Below are positions 1 through 6,822 of a DNA stretch of 16,544 nt, piece after piece. The DNA is from an uncultured Clostridia bacterium (GTDB lineage Bacteria; Bacillota; Clostridia; Monoglobales; Monoglobaceae). Numbering within the stretch: position 1 is the first letter of the stretch; every line of letters starts with the position of its first letter. The stretch spans positions 1 to 16,544 of the forward strand of contig CAKSIW010000061.1 of the NCBI GenBank assembly GCA_934463175.1. The letters are read 5' to 3'. The position numbers and the translations under genes were made by a program. The notes beneath the pieces were generated by a model. It did no database searches, was not told where the DNA came from, and was given only the letters and a program-made list of their open reading frames with translations.

Positions 1-1374
1 GTAATAAGTCAGGTTGTCGAAAGCGTGATTAGAAATATGGAAGGAAAAGTTCCCGGAAAAAGACAAAAGGGAGTTTTTCCGACAATGACAGAGGCTCTTT
101 CTGCGGTTTCAAAGGCATATGTGGAGTATAAGAGCTATACAATCGAGCAGAGGGAAAGAATGATTGCAAACATTCGCCGTCTCACGCTGGAGGAAGCTGA
201 GGTCATGGCAAAAATGGGTGTTGAGGAAACAGGCATGGGTCGTGTTTCCGACAAGATCATCAAGCACCAGCTTGTTGCAAACAAAACCCCCGGAACTGAA
301 GATTTGTCACCGATGGTCAAGACAGGCGACGGCGGACTCACACTCATCGAAATGGCACCGTTCGGCGTCATCGGAAGCATAACCCCTTCAACAAATCCGA
401 GCGAGACAGTCATCTGCAATTCAATCGGAATGATTGCCGGAGGCAATGCGGTTGTTTTCAATCCGCACCCTCACGCAAAGAAGATTGCAAATTATGCCGT
501 TGACCTTGTGAACCGTGCAATTCTTGAGGCAGGAGGTCCTGAAAATCTTGTTGTTTCGGTTGAAAATCCGACAATGGACACATCAGGCGAAATGGTGAAA
601 TCCCCGATTGTCAGAATGCTTGTTGCAACAGGCGGCCCCGGTGTTGTGAAAATGCTGCTTTCATCGGGCAAGAAAGCAATTGGCGCAGGTGCAGGAAATC
701 CTCCTGTTATTGTTGATGACACAGCAGACATTCCGAAAGCTGCGGCAGACATTGTAAACGGTGCAAGCTTTGACAACAATCTGCCCTGTATTGCCGAAAA
801 GGAATGCTTTGTGTTTGATTCGGTTGCAGACGAGCTGATTGAGAATATGCAGAAAAACGGAGCATATTTGATTAAAGGCGATCAGATTGACAAGCTTTTG
901 AAGGTTGCTCTCATTGAGAAGGACGGAAAGTATGTCATAAACAAAAAATGGGTCGGAAGGGACGCGAAAAAGTTCCTGAAGGAAATCGGAATTGACGCCG
1001 ATCCGCGGCTGATTATCTGTGAGACTGAGGAAATGCACCCGTTTGTTCAGGTTGAGATGATGATGCCGATTCTTCCGATTGTCAGAGTGAAGAACATAAC
1101 CGAGGCAATAACAATGGCGGTTGCGGCTGAACACGGAAACAGACATTCTGCGCACATTCATTCAAAGAATGTTGACAGGCTGACTGCGTTTGCAAGAGCG
1201 GTTGAAACAACAATATTTGTTAAGAATGCGCCGTCATATGCAGGAATCGGTGCAGGCGGTGAGGGTCACACAACATTCACCATTGCAGGTCCGACAGGCG
1301 AGGGATTGACTTCGGCACGCTCGTTCACGCGTCAGAGAAGATGTGTTATGTCAGACGCTCTGCACATTGTCTGA
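1..1374 (+). CDS. CoA-acylating aldehyde dehydrogenase of a microcompartment (PduP/EutE family), 5' end cut by window edge
   Basis: Oxidises an aldehyde (by context propionaldehyde from 1,2-propanediol) to acyl-CoA with NAD+ and CoA in the BMC lumen. The frame is open from base 1, so the true start lies left of the window; the GTG at 25 is not the start. The first residues (VISQVVESVIRNMEG) form an amphipathic helix like the N-terminal encapsulation peptides of BMC-targeted enzymes, followed by a basic linker (residues GKVPGKRQKG) and the catalytic domain. Family motifs include ETGMG, the PFGVIGSITPSTNP stretch, GAGAGNPP and the catalytic-cysteine motif NLPCIAEKE (Cys codon 787-789). The C-terminus SYAGIGAGGEGHTTFTIAG followed by TGEG and ARSFTRQRR is typical. 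It is followed after 48 nt by a shell protein gene. The family is certain; the substrate is inferred from the neighbouring rha genes. Confidence 0.95.
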   Translation, partial: VISQVVESVIRNMEGKVPGKRQKGVFPTMTEALSAVSKAYVEYKSYTIEQRERMIANIRRLTLEEAEVMAKMGVEETGMGRVSDKIIKHQLVANKTPGTEDLSPMVKTGDGGLTLIEMAPFGVIGSITPSTNPSETVICNSIGMIAGGNAVVFNPHPHAKKIANYAVDLVNRAILEAGGPENLVVSVENPTMDTSGEMVKSPIVRMLVATGGPGVVKMLLSSGKKAIGAGAGNPPVIVDDTADIPKAAADIVNGASFDNNLPCIAEKECFVFDSVADELIENMQKNGAYLIKGDQIDKLLKVALIEKDGKYVINKKWVGRDAKKFLKEIGIDADPRLIICETEEMHPFVQVEMMMPILPIVRVKNITEAITMAVAAEHGNRHSAHIHSKNVDRLTAFARAVETTIFVKNAPSYAGIGAGGEGHTTFTIAGPTGEGLTSARSFTRQRRCVMSDALHIV

Positions 1375-1422
1375 GAGTGCAAAGCCTGTTTTCAGCGTTG
1401 ATTGAAAGGAATTGTTTGAGTT

Positions 1423-1773
1423 ATGAAGGCACTTGGAATGATTGAGGTATACAGCTTCACGACCGCGGTTTGCATGGCGGATATTTGTGCAAAAACCGCT
1501 GATGTGAAAATAATTGCTTTTGACAGAAACAGACCGAAAAGCGCAGATGTTCCCGCGCCTCTGGTTATGGAGGTCAAGATGGAGGGTGACGTCGGTGCGG
1601 TTCGTGCTGCGGTTGAGGCAGGTGTAAATTACGCAAAATCAAAAGGAAAGTATATTGTTTCGCATATCATCGCAAACCCTGCGGAGGGTGTTGAAAATAT
1701 GGCATACCTTTTGGATATTAACAAGGATAAGTTCAATAAAAAACTGCCGAAAAACTTTATGGGAAAGGACTGA
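1423..1773 (+). CDS. BMC-domain shell protein, divergent, with enlarged loop and C-terminal tail
   Basis: A single BMC domain of 116 residues, expected to form hexameric shell tiles. The N-terminus (MKALGMIEVYSFTTAV) and the helix GDVGAVRAAVEAGVNYA followed by HIIANPAEGVE are typical of BMC-H proteins. It departs from canonical PduA/EutM types. Between Val28 and the GDV at 55-57 it is about seven residues longer than the next gene's protein, and the Gly pair that lines the usual pore is replaced by a Pro-rich stretch (PKSADVPAP, residues 38-46). There are two Cys (17 and 22) in helix 1 and a basic tail (about residues 95-116) after the domain. A Shine-Dalgarno AAAGGA at 1405-1410 precedes the ATG. 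It lies between the aldehyde dehydrogenase and a second shell gene in an apparent operon. The BMC family call is secure; the role of the altered pore loop is unknown. Confidence 0.92.
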   Translation: MKALGMIEVYSFTTAVCMADICAKTADVKIIAFDRNRPKSADVPAPLVMEVKMEGDVGAVRAAVEAGVNYAKSKGKYIVSHIIANPAEGVENMAYLLDINKDKFNKKLPKNFMGKD

Positions 1774-1782
1774 TAAGCAGAT

Positions 1783-2052
1783 ATGGAGTCTTTGGGATTG
1801 CTTGAGGTGCAGGGACTTGTTGCTGCGATTGAAGGTCTTGACTCAATGGTGAAGGCGGCAAGCGTCAGGGTTGTGCACACCGAAAAGCGGCTTGGAGGAA
1901 GGCTTGTCACAATTATCGTTGCAGGCGGCGTCTCAGACGTGACCGCTGCGGTTGAGGCAGGACGCGAAAAGGCGTCCGAGCTTGGACGGGTTTACGGCTG
2001 TGAGGTCATTGCGAATCCGCACGCTGAGATATTGAAGTTTTTTGATGTGTAG
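1783..2052 (+). CDS. BMC-H shell protein (PduA/PduJ/EutM-like)
   Basis: An 89-residue single BMC domain, the usual size for the major hexameric shell subunit. It starts MESLGLLEVQGLVAAIEG, has the strand-loop KRLGGRLVTIIV with the glycines that line the central pore, and ends with VTAAVEAGREKASELG and EVIANPHAEI, all standard positions for this family. The gene starts nine bases after the previous stop; an AAAGGA lies at 1764-1769, rather far (13 nt) from the ATG, but the alignment of the N-terminus with the family supports this start. Together with the 116-residue shell protein upstream it would build facets of the compartment. No vertex protein (EutN/CcmL type) is in the window, so the shell gene set is incomplete here. 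Confidence 0.95.
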   Translation: MESLGLLEVQGLVAAIEGLDSMVKAASVRVVHTEKRLGGRLVTIIVAGGVSDVTAAVEAGREKASELGRVYGCEVIANPHAEILKFFDV

Positions 2053-2083
2053 CCGACACTGACAAATAAGGAATGGTGATTTT

Positions 2084-2719
2084 ATGTATAATATAGATGC
2101 AATAACCGAGGCTGTGAAGAATGTTGTGGGAAGCATAGACACAAACAATGAAATCAAGGTCGGTGTTTCGCAGAGGCATGTTCATTTGTCACAGGAGGAT
2201 TTGGAGACTCTTTTCGGAAAGGGCTATGAGCTGACGGTGAAGAAATATCTCATGGGGCGCGAATTTGCGTCGAATGAGGTTGTGACACTTGTCGGACCTT
2301 CCCTGAAGGCAATTGAAAATGTTCGTGTTCTCGGTCCTGTCAGAAAGCACACGCAGGTTGAAATTTCAAGAACAGATACATTTGTTCTGAAGGTTTCACC
2401 GCCTGTCAGACCGTCGGGAAAAATTGAAGGCTCAGAGAAAATTGTGCTTGTCGGTCCGAAGGGAAGTGTATATCTCAAGAAAGGCGTGATTATTGCGAAC
2501 CGTCATATACATCTGACGCCCGAATATGCGATTGCAAACGGCATTAAGGATAATGATTATGTTGATGTTGAGATTGAGGGAGTTAAGCCGACCAGGTTCT
2601 ATGACGTTCAGGTGAGAGTTCGCGATGATTTCAACGTTGAAATGCACATTGACACCGATGACGCCAATTCGGCGGGTCTTAAGAACGGCGCAAAGGTGAA
2701 AATAATAAGAAAGAAATAA
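2084..2719 (+). CDS. pduL: PduL-type phosphate acyltransferase (phosphotransacylase)
   Basis: Converts acyl-CoA (by context propionyl-CoA) and phosphate to acyl-phosphate, recycling CoA inside the compartment and leading to ATP through an acyl kinase. The 211-residue length and two duplicated beta-barrel halves are visible: the first half carries QRHVHLS near residue 30 and the second NRHIHLT near residue 143. The paired HxH motifs are the zinc ligands known in PduL structures. The MHIDTDDAN segment near the C-terminus is also typical. The N-terminal helix (ITEAVKNVVGSI) precedes the domain and could act as a targeting peptide, as seen in BMC-associated PduL. A GGTGAT just ahead of the ATG and AAGGAA at 2068-2073 are possible ribosome sites. 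It is the last gene before a weak terminator and the regulator's promoter. Confidence 0.95.
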   Translation: MYNIDAITEAVKNVVGSIDTNNEIKVGVSQRHVHLSQEDLETLFGKGYELTVKKYLMGREFASNEVVTLVGPSLKAIENVRVLGPVRKHTQVEISRTDTFVLKVSPPVRPSGKIEGSEKIVLVGPKGSVYLKKGVIIANRHIHLTPEYAIANGIKDNDYVDVEIEGVKPTRFYDVQVRVRDDFNVEMHIDTDDANSAGLKNGAKVKIIRKK

Positions 2720-2729
2720 GCTTGCAGAA

Positions 2730-2753
2730 GCACGCAGATTTTGCGTGCCTTTT
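2730..2753 (+). terminator. Possible Rho-independent terminator after pduL
   Basis: A perfect 7-bp stem (GCACGCA at 2730-2736 with TGCGTGC at 2742-2748) and a 5-nt loop are followed by a short CTTTT. It sits 11 bases after the pduL stop. The T-tract is short, so termination may be partial, leaving read-through into the regulator gene. Confidence 0.5.
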
Positions 2754-2757
2754 GCGG

Positions 2758-2771
2758 TTTCAGGCTTGAAA
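2758..2771. promoter_or_regulatory. Candidate operator palindrome over the -35 box of the DeoR-family gene
   Basis: The 14-bp TTTCAGGCTTGAAA is symmetric at 12 of 14 positions, and its right arm overlaps the -35 hexamer of the promoter at 2766-2794. A further TTCAGG occurs one and a half turns downstream (2773-2778). Placement fits repression of the deoR-rhaA-rhaB unit by its own product. This is inference from symmetry and position only. Confidence 0.35.
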
Positions 2772-2794
2772 ATTCAGGATATATTTGGTATAAT
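2766..2794 (+). promoter_or_regulatory. Sigma-A promoter of the deoR-rhaA-rhaB unit
   Basis: TTGAAA at 2766-2771 is separated by 17 bp from TATAAT at 2789-2794, with an extended -10 (TGG before TATAAT). It lies between the weak pduL terminator and the regulator start. Transcription would begin near 2801, only about 17 nt before the ATG. Confidence 0.8.
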
Positions 2795-2817
2795 TGTTGC
2801 GGAGGGAGGCGAGCGAA

Positions 2818-3579
2818 ATGTTTGCTCTTGAACGGCAAAAAAAGATTTTGGAGATTTTGGGTGCTGAAGGCTCTGTGTCGGTCAGCAGTCTGAGTGAGGT
2901 GCTTGATGTGACCGAGGAGACTGTCAGGCGCGATTTGGAAAAGCTTGAAAAACAGGAGTGCCTGAGAAGGACGCACGGCGGAGCTGTGCCGATGGAGGAG
3001 GGAACATATGAAATTTCCCTTGAAAAGAGAAAGCTTATCAATGTTGAGGCAAAACAGAAGATGGCGCGTGAGGCGTCAAAATATGTCATGCCGGGCGACA
3101 CAATATTTCTTGATTCGTCAACGACAACATTTTTTATGGCAAATGAGCTGAAAGCAATGAAAAACATAACGGTGATAACCAATTCGCTGCGTGTTGTTGC
3201 AGAGCTTGCGGGTGTTGAACACATAAAGGTCATTTCGGTGGGAGGAGTTGTGAGCGGCAATCAGTCGTTTGTCGGAAGTCTTGCCGAAAACAGCATTGCG
3301 GAAAACTATTTTGCAAGCAAAATGTTTTTTTCAAGCAAGGGGCTGACTGCGGACGCAGGCATTTTGGAGAGCAATGAGCAGGAATGCGGCATAAAACAGA
3401 AAATGATACAAAATTCAAACACGAGATATTATCTTTGTGATAAAAGCAAGATGGGCAGTGTGGGCTTTGTCAAGCTAACGTCATTTGACAAAATCGACTG
3501 TCTGATAACCGATATTGAGCCTGAAGGCGAGCTGAAGGAAAAGCTTGATGAGTTTGAAATAAAAATAATTAAGATATGA
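2818..3579 (+). CDS. DeoR/GlpR-family transcriptional regulator
   Basis: Sugar-phosphate-responsive repressor, here probably controlling rhamnose use. The N-terminal winged helix-turn-helix (about residues 5-56) shows the family pattern RQKKILEILGAEGSVSVSSL, then TEETVRRDLEKLE and RRTHGGA. The effector domain has the GDTIFLDSSTTT phosphate-binding signature near residue 95, ITNSL, GG at the strand end and a late KCxxxG-like region (CDKSKMGSVGF). The ATG at 2818 was chosen because GGAGGGAGG (2801-2809) lies eight bases ahead and the protein then starts MFALERQ, as in the family, giving 253 residues. A TTG extension to 2794 would lie inside the -10 box. Its stop overlaps an ATG ahead of rhaA, so translation is coupled to the rha genes. 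The effector is unproven; rhamnulose-1-phosphate is a reasonable guess. Confidence 0.93.
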   Translation: MFALERQKKILEILGAEGSVSVSSLSEVLDVTEETVRRDLEKLEKQECLRRTHGGAVPMEEGTYEISLEKRKLINVEAKQKMAREASKYVMPGDTIFLDSSTTTFFMANELKAMKNITVITNSLRVVAELAGVEHIKVISVGGVVSGNQSFVGSLAENSIAENYFASKMFFSSKGLTADAGILESNEQECGIKQKMIQNSNTRYYLCDKSKMGSVGFVKLTSFDKIDCLITDIEPEGELKEKLDEFEIKIIKI

Positions 3580-3593
3580 GAGGACAAATGGCT

Positions 3594-4841
3594 ATGGTAA
3601 ACAAATTTTATGAACTGGCAAAAGAAAAGTATGCGGAGCTGGGAGTGGACACGGAAAAGGCAATTGAAATTATGGACAAAACGCCTGTGTCGTTTCATTG
3701 CTGGCAATGCGATGACGTTCTGGGCTTTGAGCATGTGTCGGATTCGCTGACGGGCGGGATTCAGACAACGGGTAATCATCCGGGACGTGCAACGACACCC
3801 GATGAGGTTCGTGCAGACATGGATAAGGCTTTTTCCTACATACCGGGACCGAAAAAAGCAAATATCCACGCGTGCTATATTGAAGCAGGCAGACAGGTTG
3901 ACAGAAATGAGATTGAGCCGGAGCATTTTTCAGCATGGGCAGACTGGGCTTGCGAGCATGGCTATGGTCTTGATTTCAATCCGACATTTTTCTCTCACCC
4001 GAAGAGCGGCAATTTTTCTCTGTCAAGCCGTGACAAGGACATCAGAGATTTTTGGGTTGAGCACGGAAAGCGTTCGACAAAGGTTGCCGAATATTTCGGG
4101 AAAAGAACAGGTCAGACCTGTGTGAATAATATATGGGTGCATGACGGCGAGAAGGAATTTCCTGTTGACTCAATGATATACAGAAAGAACCTCAAGGAGT
4201 CGCTTGACAGAATTATTGATGCGGACACCGAAAACGCACACCACGTTAATGCGGTTGAGAGCAAGGTTTTCGGAATCGGAAGTGAATCATATGTTGTCGG
4301 CTCGCATGAGTTTTATATGGGATATACAATGAAAAAGGACGGAGTTGTTCTCACCCTTGACACAGGACACTTCCACCCGACAGAGCTGGTTTCAAACAAA
4401 ATTTCAGCTCTCCTCACATATGTTGATAAGCTTCTTCTTCATGTCAGCCGCCCTGTGAGATGGGACAGCGACCATGTTGTTTCGTTTGACGATGAGACAA
4501 GAGCAATAATGCGTGAGATAATCAGGCTTGGTGCGCTTGACAGAATCTACATTGCAACCGATTTCTTTGACGCGTCAATAAACCGTGTTATTGCGCTTGC
4601 GGTTGGAGCGAGAAACACCAAAAAAGCATTGCTTGAAGCTCTTCTTCAGCCTGTTGACACTCTCAAAAAATATGAAGCAGAGGGCAGACTTGGTGAGAGA
4701 CTGGCACTTTCGGAGGAAATGAAGACCATGCCTTTTGAGGCTGTTTGGGATTATTACTGCGAGAAGAACGGTGTCCTGACGGGTACAAAGTGGATTGAGG
4801 ACGCAAAGAAATATGAGGACGAGGTTCTGTTTAAGAGATAG
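3594..4841 (+). CDS. rhaA: L-rhamnose isomerase
   Basis: Interconverts L-rhamnose and L-rhamnulose in the cytoplasm, the first step of rhamnose catabolism; metal-dependent (beta/alpha)8 barrel. The protein (415 residues; E. coli RhaA is 419) matches the family throughout: PVSFHCWQCDDVLGFE, GGIQTTGNHPG, GLDFNPTFFSHP, the metal-site motifs AVESKVFGIGSESY and DTGHFHPTE, HVSRPVRWDSDHVV and ATDFFDASINR. Three in-frame ATGs compete. The one at 3594 is preferred because GAGAGGA (3578-3584) lies nine bases before it, while it sits too close to the ATG at 3588 and inside the 3576 start. The 3576 ATG overlaps the regulator's stop (ATGA). It is followed after 12 bases by rhaB. Confidence 0.97.
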   Translation: MVNKFYELAKEKYAELGVDTEKAIEIMDKTPVSFHCWQCDDVLGFEHVSDSLTGGIQTTGNHPGRATTPDEVRADMDKAFSYIPGPKKANIHACYIEAGRQVDRNEIEPEHFSAWADWACEHGYGLDFNPTFFSHPKSGNFSLSSRDKDIRDFWVEHGKRSTKVAEYFGKRTGQTCVNNIWVHDGEKEFPVDSMIYRKNLKESLDRIIDADTENAHHVNAVESKVFGIGSESYVVGSHEFYMGYTMKKDGVVLTLDTGHFHPTELVSNKISALLTYVDKLLLHVSRPVRWDSDHVVSFDDETRAIMREIIRLGALDRIYIATDFFDASINRVIALAVGARNTKKALLEALLQPVDTLKKYEAEGRLGERLALSEEMKTMPFEAVWDYYCEKNGVLTGTKWIEDAKKYEDEVLFKR

Positions 4842-4853
4842 GAGAATGCGGAA

Positions 4854-6323
4854 ATGAAAAAAGTTTTAGCTTTTGATTTGGGAGCGTCAAGCGGAAGAGG
4901 AATCATTGCGTCGGCAGACGGCGGAAAGATAACGCTCAATGAAATTCACCGTTTTGCAAACAACGGTGTCAATGTCCGCGGAACGTTCTATTGGGATATT
5001 TTATATCTGTTTGACCAGATTAAGCAGGGAATTGTGAAAGCAAAGCTTGCGGGAGGTTTTGATTCGATTGGTATTGACACGTGGGGCGTTGATTTCGGTC
5101 TGCTTGACGAGAACGGCGATTTAATCGGAAATCCCGTGCACTACCGTGACGCAAGAACCGATAATATTCCCGATGAGTTGTTTCGTGTGGTGAACCGCGA
5201 GAGTGTGTATGAAAAAACGGGAATACAGATTATGAACTTCAACACGCTTTACCAGCTGTATTATCTTGCAAAGCACAGACCGGATATTCTGAAAAGAGCG
5301 GATAAAATGCTGTTTATTCCCGATCTTCTGAATTATTTTCTCACGGGTGAGAAACGGAGCGAATATACGATTGCGTCAACCTCACAAATGCTTGACCCGT
5401 ATGCACGTGACTGGAATCGGGAGCTTCTCGGCGAGGTTGAAATTCCGCAGAATATTTTGTGTGACATTATTCCGGCAGGAACGGTTGTCGGCGAGGTTTC
5501 CGGGGACATATGCACGGAGCTTGGGACAGCACCTGTGCCTGTAATTGCGGTCGGCTCGCATGATACTGCATCTGCGGTTGTTTCCGTGCCGACTGACAAA
5601 AAGGATTTTGTGTATATCAGCTGCGGAACATGGTCGCTTTTCGGAACTGAACTTGACGCACCGAATATTTCCGAGGAAGGCTGCAAGTCGTCCTATACCA
5701 ATGAGGGCGGATATGGCGGCTCAATCAGATTTTTGACGAACATTATGGGACTCTGGCTGATTCAGGAGTCAAGGCGGACATGGATTAAGCAGGGAAACGA
5801 GCTGAGTTTCGGTGATTTGGAGCAGGCGGCACTCAAATGCGAGCCGTTTAAATGCTTCATTGACCCCGACAGTCCGGAGTTTGGCAAGCCGGGCGACATT
5901 CCGGAGCGCGTACGCCGTTTTTGCGAGAGAACGGGTCAGTATGTGCCGCAGACAACGGGTGAGGTTATGAGATGTATTTATGAGAGTCTTGCACTCAAAT
6001 ATAAACATGCATTTCTCAATCTCAAAAAGCTGACCGGCAAGGATTTTGAAGGGATTCACATTGTCGGCGGAGGAACAAAGGATCCGCTTTTGTGCAGAAT
6101 GACTGCCGCAGCCTGCAACATTGAGGTTATGGCAGGTCCGATTGAGGCAACCGCACTCGGCAATATTGCGGTTCAGATGATGGCACTTGGTGAGCTTTCG
6201 GACATATCCGAGGCGAGAGCTGTGATTAAAAACTCGTTTGACATAAAGAGCTACACTCCTGACGGAGCAGATGAATGGGACAAGGCATATGCTAAGTTTA
6301 AGGAAATACTCATAAATAAGTAA
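4854..6323 (+). CDS. rhaB: Rhamnulokinase (FGGY carbohydrate kinase)
   Basis: Phosphorylates L-rhamnulose with ATP to L-rhamnulose-1-phosphate, which an aldolase (not in the window) would split to dihydroxyacetone phosphate and L-lactaldehyde. The 489-residue length equals that of the E. coli enzyme. The FGGY fold signatures are present: the N-terminal phosphate loop FDLGASSGRG, WGVDFGLLD, YRDART, the catalytic-base motif GSHDTASAV with Asp at residue 237 (the same number as in E. coli RhaB), SCGTWSLFG, NIMGLWL, and the second-domain ATP motif HIVGGGTKDPLLCRMTA. An AGGAGA before the ATG is the ribosome site. It is the last gene of the deoR-rhaA-rhaB unit and is closed by a strong hairpin terminator. 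Confidence 0.97.
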   Translation: MKKVLAFDLGASSGRGIIASADGGKITLNEIHRFANNGVNVRGTFYWDILYLFDQIKQGIVKAKLAGGFDSIGIDTWGVDFGLLDENGDLIGNPVHYRDARTDNIPDELFRVVNRESVYEKTGIQIMNFNTLYQLYYLAKHRPDILKRADKMLFIPDLLNYFLTGEKRSEYTIASTSQMLDPYARDWNRELLGEVEIPQNILCDIIPAGTVVGEVSGDICTELGTAPVPVIAVGSHDTASAVVSVPTDKKDFVYISCGTWSLFGTELDAPNISEEGCKSSYTNEGGYGGSIRFLTNIMGLWLIQESRRTWIKQGNELSFGDLEQAALKCEPFKCFIDPDSPEFGKPGDIPERVRRFCERTGQYVPQTTGEVMRCIYESLALKYKHAFLNLKKLTGKDFEGIHIVGGGTKDPLLCRMTAAACNIEVMAGPIEATALGNIAVQMMALGELSDISEARAVIKNSFDIKSYTPDGADEWDKAYAKFKEILINK

Positions 6324-6365
6324 AAGAAAAACCGCTCACCGTTTTTGGGGTGAGCGGTTTTTCTT
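6324..6365. terminator. Strong bidirectional Rho-independent terminator after rhaB
   Basis: The arms at 6324-6340 and 6349-6365 pair perfectly over 17 bp around an 8-nt loop. The core is CCGCTCACC/GGTGAGCGG, flanked by an A-tract on the left and a T-tract on the right, so it works in either direction. It starts immediately after the rhaB stop. Confidence 0.93.
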
Positions 6366-6370
6366 AACAG

Positions 6371-6399
6371 CTAAAGCCGCTCATATAGGGCGGCTTTAG
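6371..6399. other. Second inverted repeat behind the rhaB terminator
   Basis: CTAAAGCCGC (6371-6380) and GCGGCTTTAG (6390-6399) form a perfect 10-bp stem with a 9-nt loop. No clear T-tract follows on either strand, so a terminator role is doubtful; it could be a backup hairpin or part of an RNA structure. Confidence 0.6.
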
Positions 6400-6580
6400 T
6401 GCTTTGGGGCGGGTGTTTAGAAACATTGTAAAATCAGGGTGCTGAAGGCACAACTTGTGAAAAAGCGGCAGCGACAGTGAGCTTTTGTGAGTGCGAATGC
6501 ATTTGAGCAGGCGAGCCGAGCGCGCCTTTTTGCGAATAAGGATGAGCGGCGGCATGAGCAAACTTTGATTTTTATTAATG
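6400..6580. other. GC-richer intergenic stretch with no recognisable gene
   Basis: Between the rhaB terminator hairpins and the tRNA-Pro terminator lies about 180 bp whose composition is richer in GC than usual for a spacer here. It has no start codon with a ribosome site opening a convincing frame. A 65-codon frame on the minus strand (6561-6364) has no family resemblance and no ribosome site. A small stem AGGCG/CGCCT (6509-6527) is followed by TTTT. The stretch could be a dispersed intergenic repeat or gene remnant. Confidence 0.4.
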
Positions 6581-6581
6581 C

Positions 6582-6618
6582 AAAAAAATCAGAGCAAGCT
6601 TTATATCGCTTGCTCTGA
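6582..6618 (-). terminator. Rho-independent terminator of tRNA-Pro
   Basis: On the minus strand an 11-bp stem (TCAGAGCAAGC with GCTTGCTCTGA; arms 6608-6618 and 6589-6599) and 8-nt loop are followed by seven T (6588-6582). It starts three bases after the tRNA's CCA. Confidence 0.93.
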
Positions 6619-6620
6619 CG

Positions 6621-6697
6621 TGGTCGAGGTTACAGGATTTGAACCTGTGGCCCCCTGGTCCCAAACCAGGTGCGCTACCAAACTGCGCTAAACCTCG
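6621..6697 (-). tRNA. tRNA-Pro (anticodon UGG)
   Basis: On the minus strand a full 77-nt cloverleaf folds. The acceptor is CGAGGTT/AACCTCG, the D-stem GCGC/GCGC, the anticodon stem CCTGG/CCAGG around loop TTTGGGA (anticodon TGG), and the T-stem ACAGG/CCTGT with TTCAAAT. Discriminator A and an encoded CCA follow. It has its own promoter and terminator and is transcribed toward rhaB. Confidence 0.97.
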
Positions 6698-6713
6698 ATG
6701 TGGTGACTTGTAT

Positions 6714-6742
6714 ATTATACATTTTTTATAAAATTTTGTCAA
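6714..6742 (-). promoter_or_regulatory. Consensus sigma-A promoter of tRNA-Pro
   Basis: On the minus strand TTGACA (6742-6737), 17-bp spacer, TATAAT (6719-6714): both hexamers match the sigma-A consensus exactly. The start would be about 10 nt ahead of the mature tRNA. Confidence 0.92.
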
Positions 6743-6781
6743 GCATTTTTTAATCTTTTTTTCTTCATCATTATATATCTG

Positions 6782-6814
6782 AAAAGCGGAGCAAATTTGA
6801 TGTGCTCTGCTTTT
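6782..6814 (+). other. Terminator-like hairpin between tRNA-Pro and spoIIIAA
   Basis: A 12-bp stem with one G-U pair (6782-6793 with 6803-6814; core GCGGAGCA/TGCTCTGC) is followed by a T-tract, and A's flank the left side. No plus-strand gene lies directly upstream, so it may insulate spoIIIA from read-through, or stop antisense transcripts leaving spoIIIAA. It ends nine bases before the candidate sigma-E -35 element. Confidence 0.6.
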
Positions 6815-6822
6815 TCAATTTT

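Noticed and set aside
25..33. GTG at 25 as start of the aldehyde dehydrogenase
   Set aside because: The frame is open to base 1 and the preceding codons match the targeting-peptide helix of the family, so the gene is cut by the edge instead.
661..1161. 166-codon minus-strand frame inside the aldehyde dehydrogenase gene
   Set aside because: No family resemblance; it lies wholly antisense to a strongly supported gene.
2749..2762. Possible catabolite-responsive (cre) site near CGGTTTCA
   Set aside because: Only the right half fits the consensus; the left half mismatches at four positions.
2794..2817. TTG-initiated extension of the DeoR-family regulator
   Set aside because: It begins inside the -10 box and upstream of the likely transcript start; the ATG at 2818 has an ideal ribosome site.
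6364..6561. 65-codon minus-strand frame in the rhaB-tRNA gap
   Set aside because: No ribosome site, no recognisable family, runs through a hairpin and into the rhaB terminator.
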